In this document: in pieces, positions 44,301-53,428 of the stretch
Layout of the letters: every line of letters starts with the position of its first letter
Position numbering within the stretch: the first letter of the stretch is position 1
Assembly: GCF_027924905.1 (NCBI RefSeq)
Contig: NZ_AP027055.1
Location: forward strand, 248,001-312,000
Reading direction: 5' to 3'
DNA: 64,000 bases
Source: Limnohabitans sp. INBF002
GTDB lineage: Bacteria; Pseudomonadota; Gammaproteobacteria; Burkholderiales; Burkholderiaceae_C
Made by a program: the position numbers and the translations under genes
The notes under the pieces: generated by a model
Database searches by the model: none
Told to the model about the DNA's origin: nothing
Seen by the model: only the letters and a program-made list of their open reading frames with translations

Positions 44301-44321
44301 TTGCCTGTTCGTGACAGGCAA
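44301..44321 (+). promoter_or_regulatory. hairpin in the leader of the outer-membrane protein gene
   Basis: TTGCCTGT TCGTG ACAGGCAA forms an 8-bp stem with a 5-nt loop, 49 nt before the start codon, followed by ATTTTA. It lies within an AT-rich stretch (about 44215-44300) and may stabilise or attenuate the transcript. Confidence 0.45.
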
Positions 44322-44369
44322 TTTTATGAACTCTGGCGCATTGCCAAATATTGAAATTGAAGGATATTT

Positions 44370-44879
44370 ATGAAAACGATCAGCCGCTTGTTGGCTTCTC
44401 TCGTCTTGGTGGCTACGGCCGGTGTGGCTAGCGCCCAAGGTAAAGCCCCAGCACATACTGACTACTATGCAGAAGCCGGTTTGCTGGGTTTGCGACTCAA
44501 GGGTGACCAAGGTAGCGATACGCCTAAGTTGGGTCGTTTCATCGTGGGTAAAGAAATTAACCGTACGTTGTCAGTCGAAGGCATGGCCGCACTGACCTTG
44601 AAGAAGGCAGATGGCACATCTGCTGACGTTCTGGGTGTGTTTGTGAAGCCCAAAATGGCACTTGCAAAAGATGTGGATGGCTTCATTCGCGTTGGCGCTG
44701 CTACAACGAGTGCTAACGGCAATGGTGAACAAGGCTTGATGACGCGTATGGCTTATGGTTTTGGTGTCGAAACACAATTGACTAAAGATATTTACGGTCA
44801 AGTGGATTACATGCAATATGCAAAAAGCGGCAGCGAATCTGTACGCGGTTTCACGTTGTCTGTTGGCACACGCTTCTAA
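44370..44879 (+). CDS. small outer-membrane beta-barrel protein
   Basis: A 169-residue protein with a clear signal peptide (1-22, ending VASAQ). The mature part alternates hydrophobic and polar residues in short strands (YYAEAGLLGLRL, RFIVGKEI, AYGFGVETQL, GQVDYMQYA) and ends SVGTRF with a C-terminal Phe, the outer-membrane insertion signal. An eight-stranded OmpA/OmpW-like barrel is likely. AAGGA precedes the ATG at good spacing, and a terminator follows. Confidence 0.85.
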   Translation: MKTISRLLASLVLVATAGVASAQGKAPAHTDYYAEAGLLGLRLKGDQGSDTPKLGRFIVGKEINRTLSVEGMAALTLKKADGTSADVLGVFVKPKMALAKDVDGFIRVGAATTSANGNGEQGLMTRMAYGFGVETQLTKDIYGQVDYMQYAKSGSESVRGFTLSVGTRF

Positions 44880-44897
44880 TCTAAGCGAACGCCCAAT

Positions 44898-44926
44898 AAA
44901 AACGCCTTGCAGTGCAAGGCGTTTTT
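44898..44926. terminator. rho-independent terminator after the beta-barrel gene
   Basis: AAAAACGCCTTGC and GCAAGGCGTTTTT pair around AGT, followed by more T. It separates the beta-barrel gene (+) from slt (-) and can work in both directions. Confidence 0.92.
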
Positions 44927-44952
44927 TTATGTCTGATGCAAAGTTTAAAGTG

Positions 44953-46995
44953 TCAAGGCAACTCTAAATTTTCTGCTGGCGCTGTCGCATCACGAGGCCC
45001 CACTAGACCCAATCTTGCCTTGAGGGATTGGGGCTGACCCGTGATGAGTGCGGCGTAGTTGGTGGTGTTGGACAGCACTTTTTTGACGTAGTCGCGGGTT
45101 TCATTGAAGGGTACGTTTTCAGCCCAGATGGCGCCTTCCAGGACAGGGCCTGTGCCGTCGTTAGGCGCACGCCAACGGCGTGAGCGGCTGGGGCCGGCGT
45201 TGTACGCGCCGGCAGCCAACGGCATGGAGCCCTCAAAGCTGTCTAGCACCAGTTTCAAGTACCCGGTGCCGATGGCGATGTTGGTGTCACGGTCGGTGAT
45301 TTGGTCTGGTGTGAAGCTGGTCAAACCAATTTTGCGAGCGGTCCATTTGGCGGTGGCGGGCATGACTTGCATGAGGCCCGAGGCCCCCACGCCCGAGCGG
45401 GCATCCGTGACGAAGCGGCTTTCTTGGCGAATCAGGCCGTACACATACGCAGGGTCGAGGTTGATGGTTTTGGCGCGTGCCACCACGGCGTCTTTGTGCG
45501 GCATGGGGAAGCGTTGCTCAAAGTCCATGACCTGACGCGTGCGCTCGCTGGTGTTGATGCAGCGGTCCCACACTTGGTTGTCGCAGGCGAGTTGCGCAGC
45601 GGCCAGCAGCTCGCGGTCGCTCATCAAGCCAGCTTTGCCCTCGGCGTTGACGAGGTTGGTGGCGTAGTTCCACTCGCGCACTCCTTCAGAGCGCAGGCCC
45701 ATGCCAATGGCGTAGAGCGCACGTTGTAACGATGGGTTGCGTTTAGCGACTTCCATTTCTTCGGCAGTGGGCGCCGGTGGGCGTGCAGGTGCAGTCACTT
45801 TGCGGCCCAGCTCTTCGAGGGCGAGCTGTTCGTAAAAACCGCGCACACCAGCAATGCCCTCGAGCATGGCATTGGCTTCTTGTTGAATTGGCTGGGTTAC
45901 TTTTTTGCGTGCCAGAAGCGCACGTGCGTGCCAGTAAATCCAAGTGGGGTCTTTGCGTGCATCGGCGCTCATGGCATTGATGGCGTTTTCGACCACGGGC
46001 CACTTGGGCGTGTTGCCAGCGCGCAAAGCAGCGCGCACTTTCCAGCCCAGCATGTCGTCATTCAAGTCTTTGTCATGCGCCACGCGTGCGAAATGGGTCA
46101 AAGCGTCGTCATCTAAGCGCATGGCGGATTGACGGCCAATCACGCCCCACACCCAGTGACGTTCTTCCGTGGTGAGGTAGGGCTGCCATTTGTTGCGCAT
46201 CAGCTTGTCGGCTTTGTCAGGGTCAGTCGTGGCAATTTTGACAAGCGCCATGACCACCAATTCTTGGCGTACCTTTTGTGGCGCGGCAATGTGTTTGGCC
46301 AAGAATTTCTCAGCGTTGTTGATGGCATCGGGCACCACGTTGGCGGCATCTGGGGCCACGATTTGCACGGCGTTGCGCGCGGTGCGGGGACGGTTGTGTT
46401 CCACCATCAAGCGGGCTTTGCGCCAAATGTCGAGGGCCGTGAATTGTTTGGTGAAGAACAAGCGGTCCGCAGCCAGGGTGCAGCCGTCGTCGGCTTCGCG
46501 CATGCCCATCCAGTTTTTGCGCACCTCATCAGCAATGGACGCGCCGGCTTGTGGGCCTTTTTCCAGCAGCTCAATGGTCAAGAAATAGCAGCGCAGTTCG
46601 CGGTCATCACGCATGCGGTAGTGTGGGTGCTCGTCGCTGAGGGTGGTCCAGTCACGGCGTTGCCCCAAAAGCAGCAGCCAGTCGTTGCGCAGACGGTCTT
46701 CTTGGTAAGTGGCGGGGTAGCGGTTGAAGAAGGCGCGGACTTCCTGAGACGACGCTTCGTCCAGACGGGCTTTCAGTTCCCAATAAGCTGCCCAAGGTTC
46801 GAGCGTATGGCCTTTCGCTTGTGGCAGCAGCGCGGTCAAGCGTTTGCGGTCGCCTCGCTTGAAGGCTTGAGCCATGTCGGTGATGACGGCATCTGCCTGT
46901 GCGTTGCTGCCAGAAGGCGCCGCAAAGCTGGGTTGAACGGTGGCCAACGTCACGAAAACGCTGGCAAACAATGACACAATGACTCGAAACTTCAT
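44953..46995 (-). CDS. soluble lytic murein transglycosylase (Slt70-like)
   Basis: A 680-residue periplasmic protein with a signal peptide (1-24, ending SFAAP). The long N-terminal half is alpha-helical (TPR-like superhelical U domain). The SLT domain near the C terminus has the catalytic Glu525 in GLIRQESRF, then SGVGASGLMQVMPATA, and AAGAYNAGPSR with RRW. It cleaves peptidoglycan between MurNAc and GlcNAc, forming 1,6-anhydroMurNAc. An ATG is in frame at 47130, but MKFRVIVSLFASVF at 46995 gives the signal peptide. Only 13 nt separate its start from the divergent cyclo-ligase start. Confidence 0.93.
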   Translation of the reverse strand: MKFRVIVSLFASVFVTLATVQPSFAAPSGSNAQADAVITDMAQAFKRGDRKRLTALLPQAKGHTLEPWAAYWELKARLDEASSQEVRAFFNRYPATYQEDRLRNDWLLLLGQRRDWTTLSDEHPHYRMRDDRELRCYFLTIELLEKGPQAGASIADEVRKNWMGMREADDGCTLAADRLFFTKQFTALDIWRKARLMVEHNRPRTARNAVQIVAPDAANVVPDAINNAEKFLAKHIAAPQKVRQELVVMALVKIATTDPDKADKLMRNKWQPYLTTEERHWVWGVIGRQSAMRLDDDALTHFARVAHDKDLNDDMLGWKVRAALRAGNTPKWPVVENAINAMSADARKDPTWIYWHARALLARKKVTQPIQQEANAMLEGIAGVRGFYEQLALEELGRKVTAPARPPAPTAEEMEVAKRNPSLQRALYAIGMGLRSEGVREWNYATNLVNAEGKAGLMSDRELLAAAQLACDNQVWDRCINTSERTRQVMDFEQRFPMPHKDAVVARAKTINLDPAYVYGLIRQESRFVTDARSGVGASGLMQVMPATAKWTARKIGLTSFTPDQITDRDTNIAIGTGYLKLVLDSFEGSMPLAAGAYNAGPSRSRRWRAPNDGTGPVLEGAIWAENVPFNETRDYVKKVLSNTTNYAALITGQPQSLKARLGLVGPRDATAPAENLELP

Positions 46996-47008
46996 GCCCT
47001 GATTATCT

Positions 47009-47584
47009 GTGGACAAAAAAACCTTGCGCCAGCAGCTCATTGAAGAGCGTTTGAACTTGCCCGACCGGCTGGCTCGGGCCGACATGTTGCAACGCGTGAT
47101 GCGCATTTGGCTGTTTGATCGCCCTGACACGGTGATCGGTGCTTACTGGCCCATCAAAGGCGAGTTTGACCCGCTGCCCGTGCTGCACCGCTGGAAAGAA
47201 GACGGCGAGTTGCTGGACGAGCCACAGCGCCGACGCATCGGCTTGCCCGTGGTGGACAAGGCGCACAAAACACTGACCTTTCACGCCTGGTACCCCGGCT
47301 GCCCGATGGAAGAAGATGCCTACGGCATTCCCAAACCCAAAGACACTGAAGTGGTGGTGCCCACCTTGTTGTTTGTGCCTTGTGTGGGTTATGGCCCTGG
47401 TGGTTTTCGTTTGGGCTATGGCGGTGGCTTTTATGACCGCACGTTGGCGACTCTGCAACCCAAGCCGTTCACAGCGGGCTTGGGCTTTACCCACGGCTTT
47501 TTGCCTGACCTGATGCCTGAACCACATGACATGCCCCTGGATGCCCTGCTCAATGACAACGGGGTGGTTTGGCCAATGAGCTAA
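47009..47584 (+). CDS. 5-formyltetrahydrofolate cyclo-ligase
   Basis: A 191-residue enzyme. The N-terminal KKTLRQQLIEERLNL has the basic residues for nucleotide binding, and LGYGGGFYDR (135-144) is the family signature. It converts 5-formyl-THF to methenyl-THF using ATP. The start is GTG (47009), with no AUG alternative at the conserved N terminus. The gene begins 13 nt from the divergent slt start. Confidence 0.92.
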   Translation: MDKKTLRQQLIEERLNLPDRLARADMLQRVMRIWLFDRPDTVIGAYWPIKGEFDPLPVLHRWKEDGELLDEPQRRRIGLPVVDKAHKTLTFHAWYPGCPMEEDAYGIPKPKDTEVVVPTLLFVPCVGYGPGGFRLGYGGGFYDRTLATLQPKPFTAGLGFTHGFLPDLMPEPHDMPLDALLNDNGVVWPMS

Positions 47585-47606
47585 ACCCCGCTTGGGGCTG
47601 TGGTGC

Positions 47607-48506
47607 TTATTTTTGCGCCATCAACGTTTTGAAGTCTTGCTCGTAGCCGCGTAGGGCTTCCAGCATGCGTTGGCGCTGCGTGGGGGTTGTGCTGTTGTGC
47701 AGCTTGGCAAAGCCTGCACAGTTTTCATTCCACAGTTCAAGGTTGTAGGCGCGGTAGCGTTCATTGGGGGAGTTGAAGCTTCGGTCAACCAAACCTCGCA
47801 GCCAGCTTTGCGCTTGTTCTTGTTTGCTCGGTGCGTTGCCTTCTTGTGCAATGCGTTGCAAAGTTTGCAGCGTGTCGGCTTGGCGGCGCTCACGCTCGGC
47901 GTAGCTGAACGCTGGGTCAAAGATAGAGCTGCTCAGCCATTGCTGCAGTGTTTCGCGCTGTGATTTTTCCAAGCGACCATAAAAATCTTCGAGGCGATTG
48001 CTCGCTTGTTTGGTGCGATAGCGCAGACGATCTTCGGCATTGGGGTCAAGCCAATCTTCTTTCCAAGTTTTGTTGGTCTTGTCAAAACGTTTGCGCACGC
48101 TACGCAGTTGGTCTGCGTTGAGCTGACTGGAGAGTTGGGCTGATGCGGGCTCCATGTGGCGCAGCACGCGAATAAAACTGCCCTTCATGTCCTCTGTTAC
48201 TGCACACACTTGCGCAGGCGTGATGTCATTGAGCGCCATCGCTTGCATGCGCTTGAGCAAGGCCACATATTCGGGCAACTGCTGTTGCCGATGCCAGCGC
48301 TGCAGCTCGGTCAGCGCGTCGCGCGTGAGTTGCTTTTGGCCGTCTTGTAAATCAGCGTAGCTGTCGAGCCACCAGTAAACCAAGTCATCGCTGTTGTTGT
48401 AGACCACTTTGATGGTGCTGCAACCGCTCAACCCCACGAGTGCGGCAAGCGCTAACCAGACAGAGGCATGGCGGATAATTCTGCGCAAGATAAGGATGAA
48501 TGACAT
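47607..48506 (-). CDS. DUF6279 lipoprotein
   Basis: A 299-residue protein. A signal peptide ends in the lipobox LVGLSGC (Cys near residue 29), so it is probably lipid-anchored. The mature protein, beginning STIKVVYNNSDDLVYWWLDSYADL, is highly helical and charged and fits DUF6279. Function is unknown. Its ATG shares the tetramer CATG with the ATG of divergent glmU; a TTG six codons in is a possible alternative start. Confidence 0.82.
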   Translation of the reverse strand: MSFILILRRIIRHASVWLALAALVGLSGCSTIKVVYNNSDDLVYWWLDSYADLQDGQKQLTRDALTELQRWHRQQQLPEYVALLKRMQAMALNDITPAQVCAVTEDMKGSFIRVLRHMEPASAQLSSQLNADQLRSVRKRFDKTNKTWKEDWLDPNAEDRLRYRTKQASNRLEDFYGRLEKSQRETLQQWLSSSIFDPAFSYAERERRQADTLQTLQRIAQEGNAPSKQEQAQSWLRGLVDRSFNSPNERYRAYNLELWNENCAGFAKLHNSTTPTQRQRMLEALRGYEQDFKTLMAQK

Positions 48507-49902
48507 GAAGGCTTTGGATGTGGTGATCATGGCTGCCGGCAAGGGCACCCGAATGAAGAGCAGTATGCCTAAGGTTTTGCACCGACTCGCCGGTAAGGCT
48601 TTGGTGCAGCATGTGATTGACACCGCGCGCAGCTTGAAGGCGCGCCACACCATCGTCATCACCGGACACGGGGCCGACCAAGTCGAACCCGCTTTGCTGT
48701 CGGCCAATCCCAACGACAAGCTGCAGTTCGCCCGCCAAATGCCTCAGCTCGGCACAGGCCACGCAGTGCAGCAAACCGTGCCCTTGTTGACTGATGACGC
48801 CGTGGTGGTGGTGCTCTCTGGTGATGTGCCCTTGACGCAAGCCGACACCTTGCAGGCATTGATCGACCTGTGTGATGGCAAGCAACTCGCGCTCCTCACC
48901 ATCGACTTTGCTGATCCAACAGGCTACGGCCGCATCGTGCGTAACCCTGCGGGCCAAGTGCATGCCATCGTCGAGCACAAAGATGCTAATGATGAACAGC
49001 GCGCCATCCAAGAGGTGTACAGCGGCATCATGGCTGTGCCCGCCAAGTTGCTCAAGCCTTGGCTGGCACGCTTGGACAACAACAACGCCCAACAAGAGTT
49101 TTATTTGACTGACGTCGTCAAGTTTGCCGAGGCCGATGGGGTGCCTGTGGTGGCTCACAAAATCAAAGACGTGGCGCAAGTCGCGGGCGTCAACAGCCCT
49201 ACACAGTTGGCCGAGTTGGAGCGCACGTTTCAGCTGCGCCAGGCGCAAGCGTTCATGGCCGACGGCGTGCGCATCATCGATCCCGCGCGCTTTGATGTGC
49301 GCGGCACATTGACCTGCGCACAAGACGTGGAGATTGATGTGAACTGCATCTTTCAAGGCCACGTGTCGCTCGGCCAAGGCGTGAAGATTGGCGCGAACTG
49401 CGTGATTGCCAACTGCACCATTGAAGCCGGCGCGGTGATTCACCCCTTCACCCACATCGACGGCGAGAAGCTGGGCGTGACCGTGGGCGAGGGCGCATTG
49501 ATTGGCCCCTTCGCCCGCTTGCGCCCTGGTGCGCAACTGGCGGCTGAGGTGCACATTGGCAATTTTGTGGAAGTGAAGAACTCCACCATGGCCAAGGGCG
49601 CAAAAGCCAACCACTTGGCTTACTTGGGCGACGCCACGGTGGGCGAGCGCGTCAATTACGGCGCAGGCAGCATCACGGCCAACTACGACGGCGCCAACAA
49701 GCACCGCACCGTCATCGAAGCCGATGTGCATGTGGGCAGCAACTGCGTGTTGGTGGCCCCCGTCACCATCGGCGCAGGCGGCACGGTGGGCGGCGGCTCG
49801 ACGATCACCAAGAGCACCGAGCCCGGAGCGTTGAGCGTGGCGCGTGGCAAGCAGGTGAGCATTGCCAACTACAAGCGGCCTGAGAAAAAGGCGAAGGCTT
49901 AA
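48505..49902 (+). CDS. glmU: bifunctional GlmU: GlcNAc-1-P uridylyltransferase / glucosamine-1-P acetyltransferase
   Basis: A 465-residue enzyme. The N-terminal pyrophosphorylase domain has VVIMAAGKGTRMKSSMPKVL (6-25), GTGHAVQQ and LSGDVPL; the C-terminal half is a left-handed beta-helix with RLRPGAQL, FVEVKNSTMAKGAKANHL and NYGAGSITANYDG, carrying the acetyltransferase site. It makes UDP-GlcNAc for peptidoglycan, LPS and the glycan genes in this window. AAGGA 8 nt before ATG 48505 decides the start over the ATG at 48496. A terminator follows. Confidence 0.97.
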   Translation: MKALDVVIMAAGKGTRMKSSMPKVLHRLAGKALVQHVIDTARSLKARHTIVITGHGADQVEPALLSANPNDKLQFARQMPQLGTGHAVQQTVPLLTDDAVVVVLSGDVPLTQADTLQALIDLCDGKQLALLTIDFADPTGYGRIVRNPAGQVHAIVEHKDANDEQRAIQEVYSGIMAVPAKLLKPWLARLDNNNAQQEFYLTDVVKFAEADGVPVVAHKIKDVAQVAGVNSPTQLAELERTFQLRQAQAFMADGVRIIDPARFDVRGTLTCAQDVEIDVNCIFQGHVSLGQGVKIGANCVIANCTIEAGAVIHPFTHIDGEKLGVTVGEGALIGPFARLRPGAQLAAEVHIGNFVEVKNSTMAKGAKANHLAYLGDATVGERVNYGAGSITANYDGANKHRTVIEADVHVGSNCVLVAPVTIGAGGTVGGGSTITKSTEPGALSVARGKQVSIANYKRPEKKAKA

Positions 49903-49908
49903 AACGAC

Positions 49909-49933
49909 AAAGGCAGCTTAGGCTGCCTTTTTT
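49909..49933 (+). terminator. rho-independent terminator after glmU
   Basis: AAAGGCAGC and GCTGCCTTT pair around TTAG, followed by TTT. It lies 6 nt after the glmU stop, upstream of the convergent Lrp-family gene. Confidence 0.88.
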
Positions 49934-49980
49934 ATGGCTCGCAGTTTTGCTTGCCATTCGTGACACGGGCGCGTGGCGTT

Positions 49981-50472
49981 TTAAGGTTTGCGCAGCACAG
50001 GCCAAGTGCTGGTGAACTTCGCCCGTTTGGTCGCAAAAAACGCTTTCACGTTGCGCACGTTCGCATCTTGCGTCAACAGGCGCTGCGTGATGGCGAGGTA
50101 GTCGGGCATGTCCGCGGCTTGCACCACCAGCACAAAGTCTGGCCCGGGCGACACGCGCCAACATTGCTGCACGGCGTCGTCTGCCACGGCGCGTTGCTCA
50201 AACGCGTCCAAATGCTCAGCACCTTGTGCGTCTAGCGTGACTTCCACCAAAGAGGTCAGGCCGTGGCCCAAGGCTGCGCCCAATTTGTCGGCGTTAAGCA
50301 CGGCCACTTGGCGCTCAATCCAGCCCTCATCGGTCAACCGTTTGACGCGGCGCAGGCAGGTGGGCGGCGAGATTTTGAAGCGTTCGGCCAAGGCCACATT
50401 GCTGAGCGTGGCGTCGCGCTGCAAGGCGTCGAGCAGCTTCAAATCGGTTTCGTCTAGAAATTCTTGTTTCAT
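49981..50472 (-). CDS. Lrp/AsnC-family transcriptional regulator
   Basis: A 163-residue regulator. The N-terminal helix-turn-helix spans DLKLLDALQRDATLSNVALAERFKISPPTCLRRVKRL (about 10-46), followed by an AsnC/RAM effector domain with VSLVEVTL and WRVSPGPDFVLVVQA, VKAFFATKR. Such proteins sense amino acids and bind DNA as multimers. A 16-bp AT-rich palindrome sits 9 nt upstream of its start and may be its own operator. The spacer to glmS is shared, so glmS control is possible (inference). Confidence 0.93.
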   Translation of the reverse strand: MKQEFLDETDLKLLDALQRDATLSNVALAERFKISPPTCLRRVKRLTDEGWIERQVAVLNADKLGAALGHGLTSLVEVTLDAQGAEHLDAFEQRAVADDAVQQCWRVSPGPDFVLVVQAADMPDYLAITQRLLTQDANVRNVKAFFATKRAKFTSTWPVLRKP

Positions 50473-50480
50473 AAATTTGA

Positions 50481-50496
50481 TTTAATTGAAATTAAA
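50481..50496. promoter_or_regulatory. AT-rich palindrome, candidate Lrp-family operator
   Basis: TTTAATT GA AATTAAA is a perfect 7-2-7 inverted repeat between the divergent Lrp-family gene and glmS. Lrp-type regulators favour such AT-rich palindromes near their own promoter. The surrounding spacer (50473-50607) is very AT-rich. Confidence 0.5.
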
Positions 50497-50607
50497 TTCC
50501 AAATTAAGTAATTGATGGAATTTTCGTTCAAATAATTAAAAAAATACAGAAGAAATTTCTTTTGAGGGCGCCTACGATTCGGGCAACCCAATTTAGGAGT
50601 GCTCTTT

Positions 50608-52500
50608 ATGTGTGGCATCGTCGGCGCCGTTTCTACCCGCAACATCGTTCCCATCCTCGTGCAAGGTTTGCAGCGACTGGAATACCGTGGCTATGACTCT
50701 TGCGGCGTGGCGGTGCATTCGGCCAGTTTGGGAGCCAAACAGGGCGGCTTGCAGCGTGCGCGCAGCACGGCACGCGTGTCTGAGCTGATGGATCAAGTCA
50801 AGGCCGACCACATCGAAGGCGGCATTGGCATTGCGCACACACGCTGGGCCACGCACGGTGCGCCTGCGGTGCACAACGCGCATCCGCACTTCAGCCATGG
50901 CACGGGTGCTGGCGCGGGTGTGTACACAGCCGATGTGCCAAACAAAGTGGGCCGCGTGGCCTTGGTGCACAACGGCATCATCGAAAACCACGACGAGCTG
51001 CGCGCTGCATTGCAAGCCAAGGGCTACGAGTTTTTGAGCCAAACCGACACCGAGGTCATTGCCCACTTGGTGGACAGCCTCTACAACGGCGATCTGTTTG
51101 AAGCGGTCAAAGCCGCCATCGTGCAGTTGCACGGCGCATACGCGATTGCCGTGTTTCACAAAGACGAACCGCACCGCGTCATTGGCGCACGCGCTGGCTC
51201 GCCACTCATTTTGGGCGTGGGCAAAGAGCACAGCGAAACTTTCTTAGCCAGCGATGCCATGGCTTTGGCCGGGGTGACCGATCAAATCGTGTACCTTGAA
51301 GAGGGCGACGTGGTGGACATTCAAATCGGCAAATACTGGGTGCAAGACCGCCACCACAAAGCCGTCACACGCGAAGTCAAAACCGTGCAAGCGCACAGCG
51401 GCGCAGCCGAGTTGGGGCCTTACCGCCACTACATGCAAAAAGAAATCTTCGAGCAGCCGCGCGCCATTGCCGACACGCTCGAAGGCATTGAGGGCATCAC
51501 GCCCGAGTTGTTTGGCGACGGCGCGTACTCGGTGTTCAAAGCCATCGACAACGTGCTCATCCTCGCCTGCGGCACCAGCTATTACAGCGGCTGCGTAGCC
51601 AAATATTGGATTGAGGCGATTGCCAAAATTCCTTGCCAAGTGGAAATTGCCAGCGAGTACCGCTACCGCGAATCCGTGCCCAATCCCAACAGCTTGGTGG
51701 TCACCATCAGCCAGTCGGGCGAGACGGCTGACACCTTGGCCGCGCTGCGCCACGCGCAAGGTTTGGGCATGGACAAAACTCTCACCATTTGCAACGTGTC
51801 CACCAGCGCCATGGTGCGCGAGTGCAAGTTGGCCTACGTCACCCGCGCAGGCGCAGAGATTGGCGTGGCATCGACCAAAGCCTTCACCACGCAGCTGGCA
51901 GGTTTGTTCTTGCTCACCTTGGCCTTGGCGCAAACCAAAGGCCGTTTGAGCGACGAAGAAGAAGCCAAGCACATCAAAGACATGCGCCACTTGCCCGCTG
52001 CACTGCAAGCCGTGCTGGCGCTGGAGCCTCAGCTCATCGCATGGTCACAAGAATTCGCCAGCAAAGAAAACGCCTTGTTCTTGGGCCGTGGCACGCATTA
52101 CCCCATCGCGCTGGAAGGCGCGTTGAAGCTCAAAGAAATCACCTACATCCACGCCGAGGCCTATGCCGCTGGCGAGTTGAAGCACGGCCCCTTGGCCTTG
52201 GTCACCAGCGCCATGCCCGTGGTGACAGTGGCCCCTAACGACACGCTGCTAGAGAAGCTCAAGAGCAACATGCAAGAAGTGCGCGCCCGTGGCGGCGTGC
52301 TGTACGTGCTGGCCGATGGCGACACCAAGATTGAAAGCAGCGAAGGCGTGAACGTCATCCGCATGCCCGAGCACTATGGCGTGCTCTCGCCCATCTTGCA
52401 CGTGGTGCCGTTGCAGTTGTTGAGCTATCACACGGCGTGTGCGCGGGGTACGGATGTTGATAAACCTCGAAATTTAGCTAAGAGCGTAACTGTTGAGTGA
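50608..52500 (+). CDS. glmS: glutamine-fructose-6-phosphate aminotransferase
   Basis: A 630-residue GlmS. The glutaminase domain starts MCGIVGAV with Cys2 as nucleophile and contains [11 protein letters not shown] and HTRWATHG; two SIS domains follow with [10 protein letters not shown] and [15 protein letters not shown], and the end is KSVTVE. It is ~20 residues longer than E. coli GlmS owing to short insertions in the glutaminase domain (about residues 40-60 and 98-112). It supplies glucosamine-6-P for GlmU. No glmS-ribozyme-like leader was seen. The SET-domain gene overlaps its end by 8 nt. Confidence 0.97.
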   Translation: MCGIVGAVSTRNIVPILVQGLQRLEYRGYDSCGVAVHSASLGAKQGGLQRARSTARVSELMDQVKADHIEGGIGIAHTRWATHGAPAVHNAHPHFSHGTGAGAGVYTADVPNKVGRVALVHNGIIENHDELRAALQAKGYEFLSQTDTEVIAHLVDSLYNGDLFEAVKAAIVQLHGAYAIAVFHKDEPHRVIGARAGSPLILGVGKEHSETFLASDAMALAGVTDQIVYLEEGDVVDIQIGKYWVQDRHHKAVTREVKTVQAHSGAAELGPYRHYMQKEIFEQPRAIADTLEGIEGITPELFGDGAYSVFKAIDNVLILACGTSYYSGCVAKYWIEAIAKIPCQVEIASEYRYRESVPNPNSLVVTISQSGETADTLAALRHAQGLGMDKTLTICNVSTSAMVRECKLAYVTRAGAEIGVASTKAFTTQLAGLFLLTLALAQTKGRLSDEEEAKHIKDMRHLPAALQAVLALEPQLIAWSQEFASKENALFLGRGTHYPIALEGALKLKEITYIHAEAYAAGELKHGPLALVTSAMPVVTVAPNDTLLEKLKSNMQEVRARGGVLYVLADGDTKIESSEGVNVIRMPEHYGVLSPILHVVPLQLLSYHTACARGTDVDKPRNLAKSVTVE

Positions 52501-52933
52501 CCCTCGAATAGAAGTCCTCTCATCTCGCGTCCACGGCAAAGGCGTGTTCGCCCTGTGCGGGATGGCTGCGGGCGAAACGGTCATTGAGTATGTGGGTGAA
52601 ATTATTTCCATGGCTGAAGCGCAGCGTCGCCATCCGCATGACCCTAGTAATCCCGAGCACACGTTTTACTTTCACATCGACGATGCGAGAGTGATTGACG
52701 GCTTGTACGGCGGCAATGCGTCGCGTTGGATCAACCATTCGTGTCGCCCCAATTGCGAACCCGTAGAAATCAAAGGCCGTATTTTCATCAAAACGCGTCG
52801 CCAAGTGTGGCGAGGCGAAGAGCTGACGTTCAACTATGGGCTGGTGAGCGATGAGCCCATGACCGACGCGCTCAAAGCCAAATACACCTGCCGCTGTGGG
52901 GCCAAGAGGTGCAAAGGCACAATGTTGGCTTGA
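52493..52933 (+). CDS. SET-domain protein-lysine methyltransferase
   Basis: A 146-residue stand-alone SET protein. HGKGVFAL (14-21), [10 protein letters not shown] (27-36), the knot motif [10 protein letters not shown] (79-88), [10 protein letters not shown] (108-117) and a post-SET zinc cluster with Cys133, Cys135 and Cys140 are all present, so the enzyme looks complete. SET enzymes methylate protein lysines using SAM; the bacterial target is unknown. The start is TTG at 52493 and overlaps glmS by 8 nt, implying translational coupling. Confidence 0.9.
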   Translation: MSDPRIEVLSSRVHGKGVFALCGMAAGETVIEYVGEIISMAEAQRRHPHDPSNPEHTFYFHIDDARVIDGLYGGNASRWINHSCRPNCEPVEIKGRIFIKTRRQVWRGEELTFNYGLVSDEPMTDALKAKYTCRCGAKRCKGTMLA

Positions 52934-52949
52934 ATACGATTGAACTGAA

Positions 52950-53333
52950 ATGACTGACCAGATGACAGACGCACTAGCGCAATGGAACAAGGCATGCAAG
53001 ACCTTGGATGAAGAGTTTCAACTGAGTGCCGGTGAACTGCCGACGATAGAAACCGCCAAGGCGTTGTTCTTGCAGTTGGTGGGACGCCGTGAGATTACGC
53101 AAGAAGCGGCCAATGCGTTGATGTTTAGCTTGTATTTTTCGGGGTATCTCAGCATGTTGCTGGCGTTCAAGCAACAGTCGCCAAGCTTTGAGGTGCCTGA
53201 CTATTTGCACACGCACCCCGTGCTTGAGGCTTCCAACCGGTGGGCTCAACAGGCGGTGGATGGTCATTTGTTGTTGCAGCTGGCGCAGCCAATCATTCGA
53301 GACACGCAGGATTTGTTGAATGCACTGAACTGA
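52950..53333 (+). CDS. hypothetical small helical protein
   Basis: A 127-residue, mostly helical, soluble-looking protein with a moderately hydrophobic centre (about 55-75) and no motif I recognise. It begins 16 nt after the SET-domain gene and could be co-transcribed with it. Base composition is like its neighbours. Confidence 0.65.
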   Translation: MTDQMTDALAQWNKACKTLDEEFQLSAGELPTIETAKALFLQLVGRREITQEAANALMFSLYFSGYLSMLLAFKQQSPSFEVPDYLHTHPVLEASNRWAQQAVDGHLLLQLAQPIIRDTQDLLNALN

Positions 53334-53428
53334 AGGCTTGCGTTATGGGAGGGGTACGCCAACCAGCGTATTGGATCTAACCTGACTTAGCTAGAAAATC
53401 CGTAAAACTTTTCATTGAGGCCAATGCA

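Noticed and set aside
50473-50607. Possible glmS ribozyme or riboswitch in the glmS leader
   Set aside because: Only about 135 nt of AT-rich DNA; no conserved glmS ribozyme core was seen, and the ribozyme is typical of Firmicutes.
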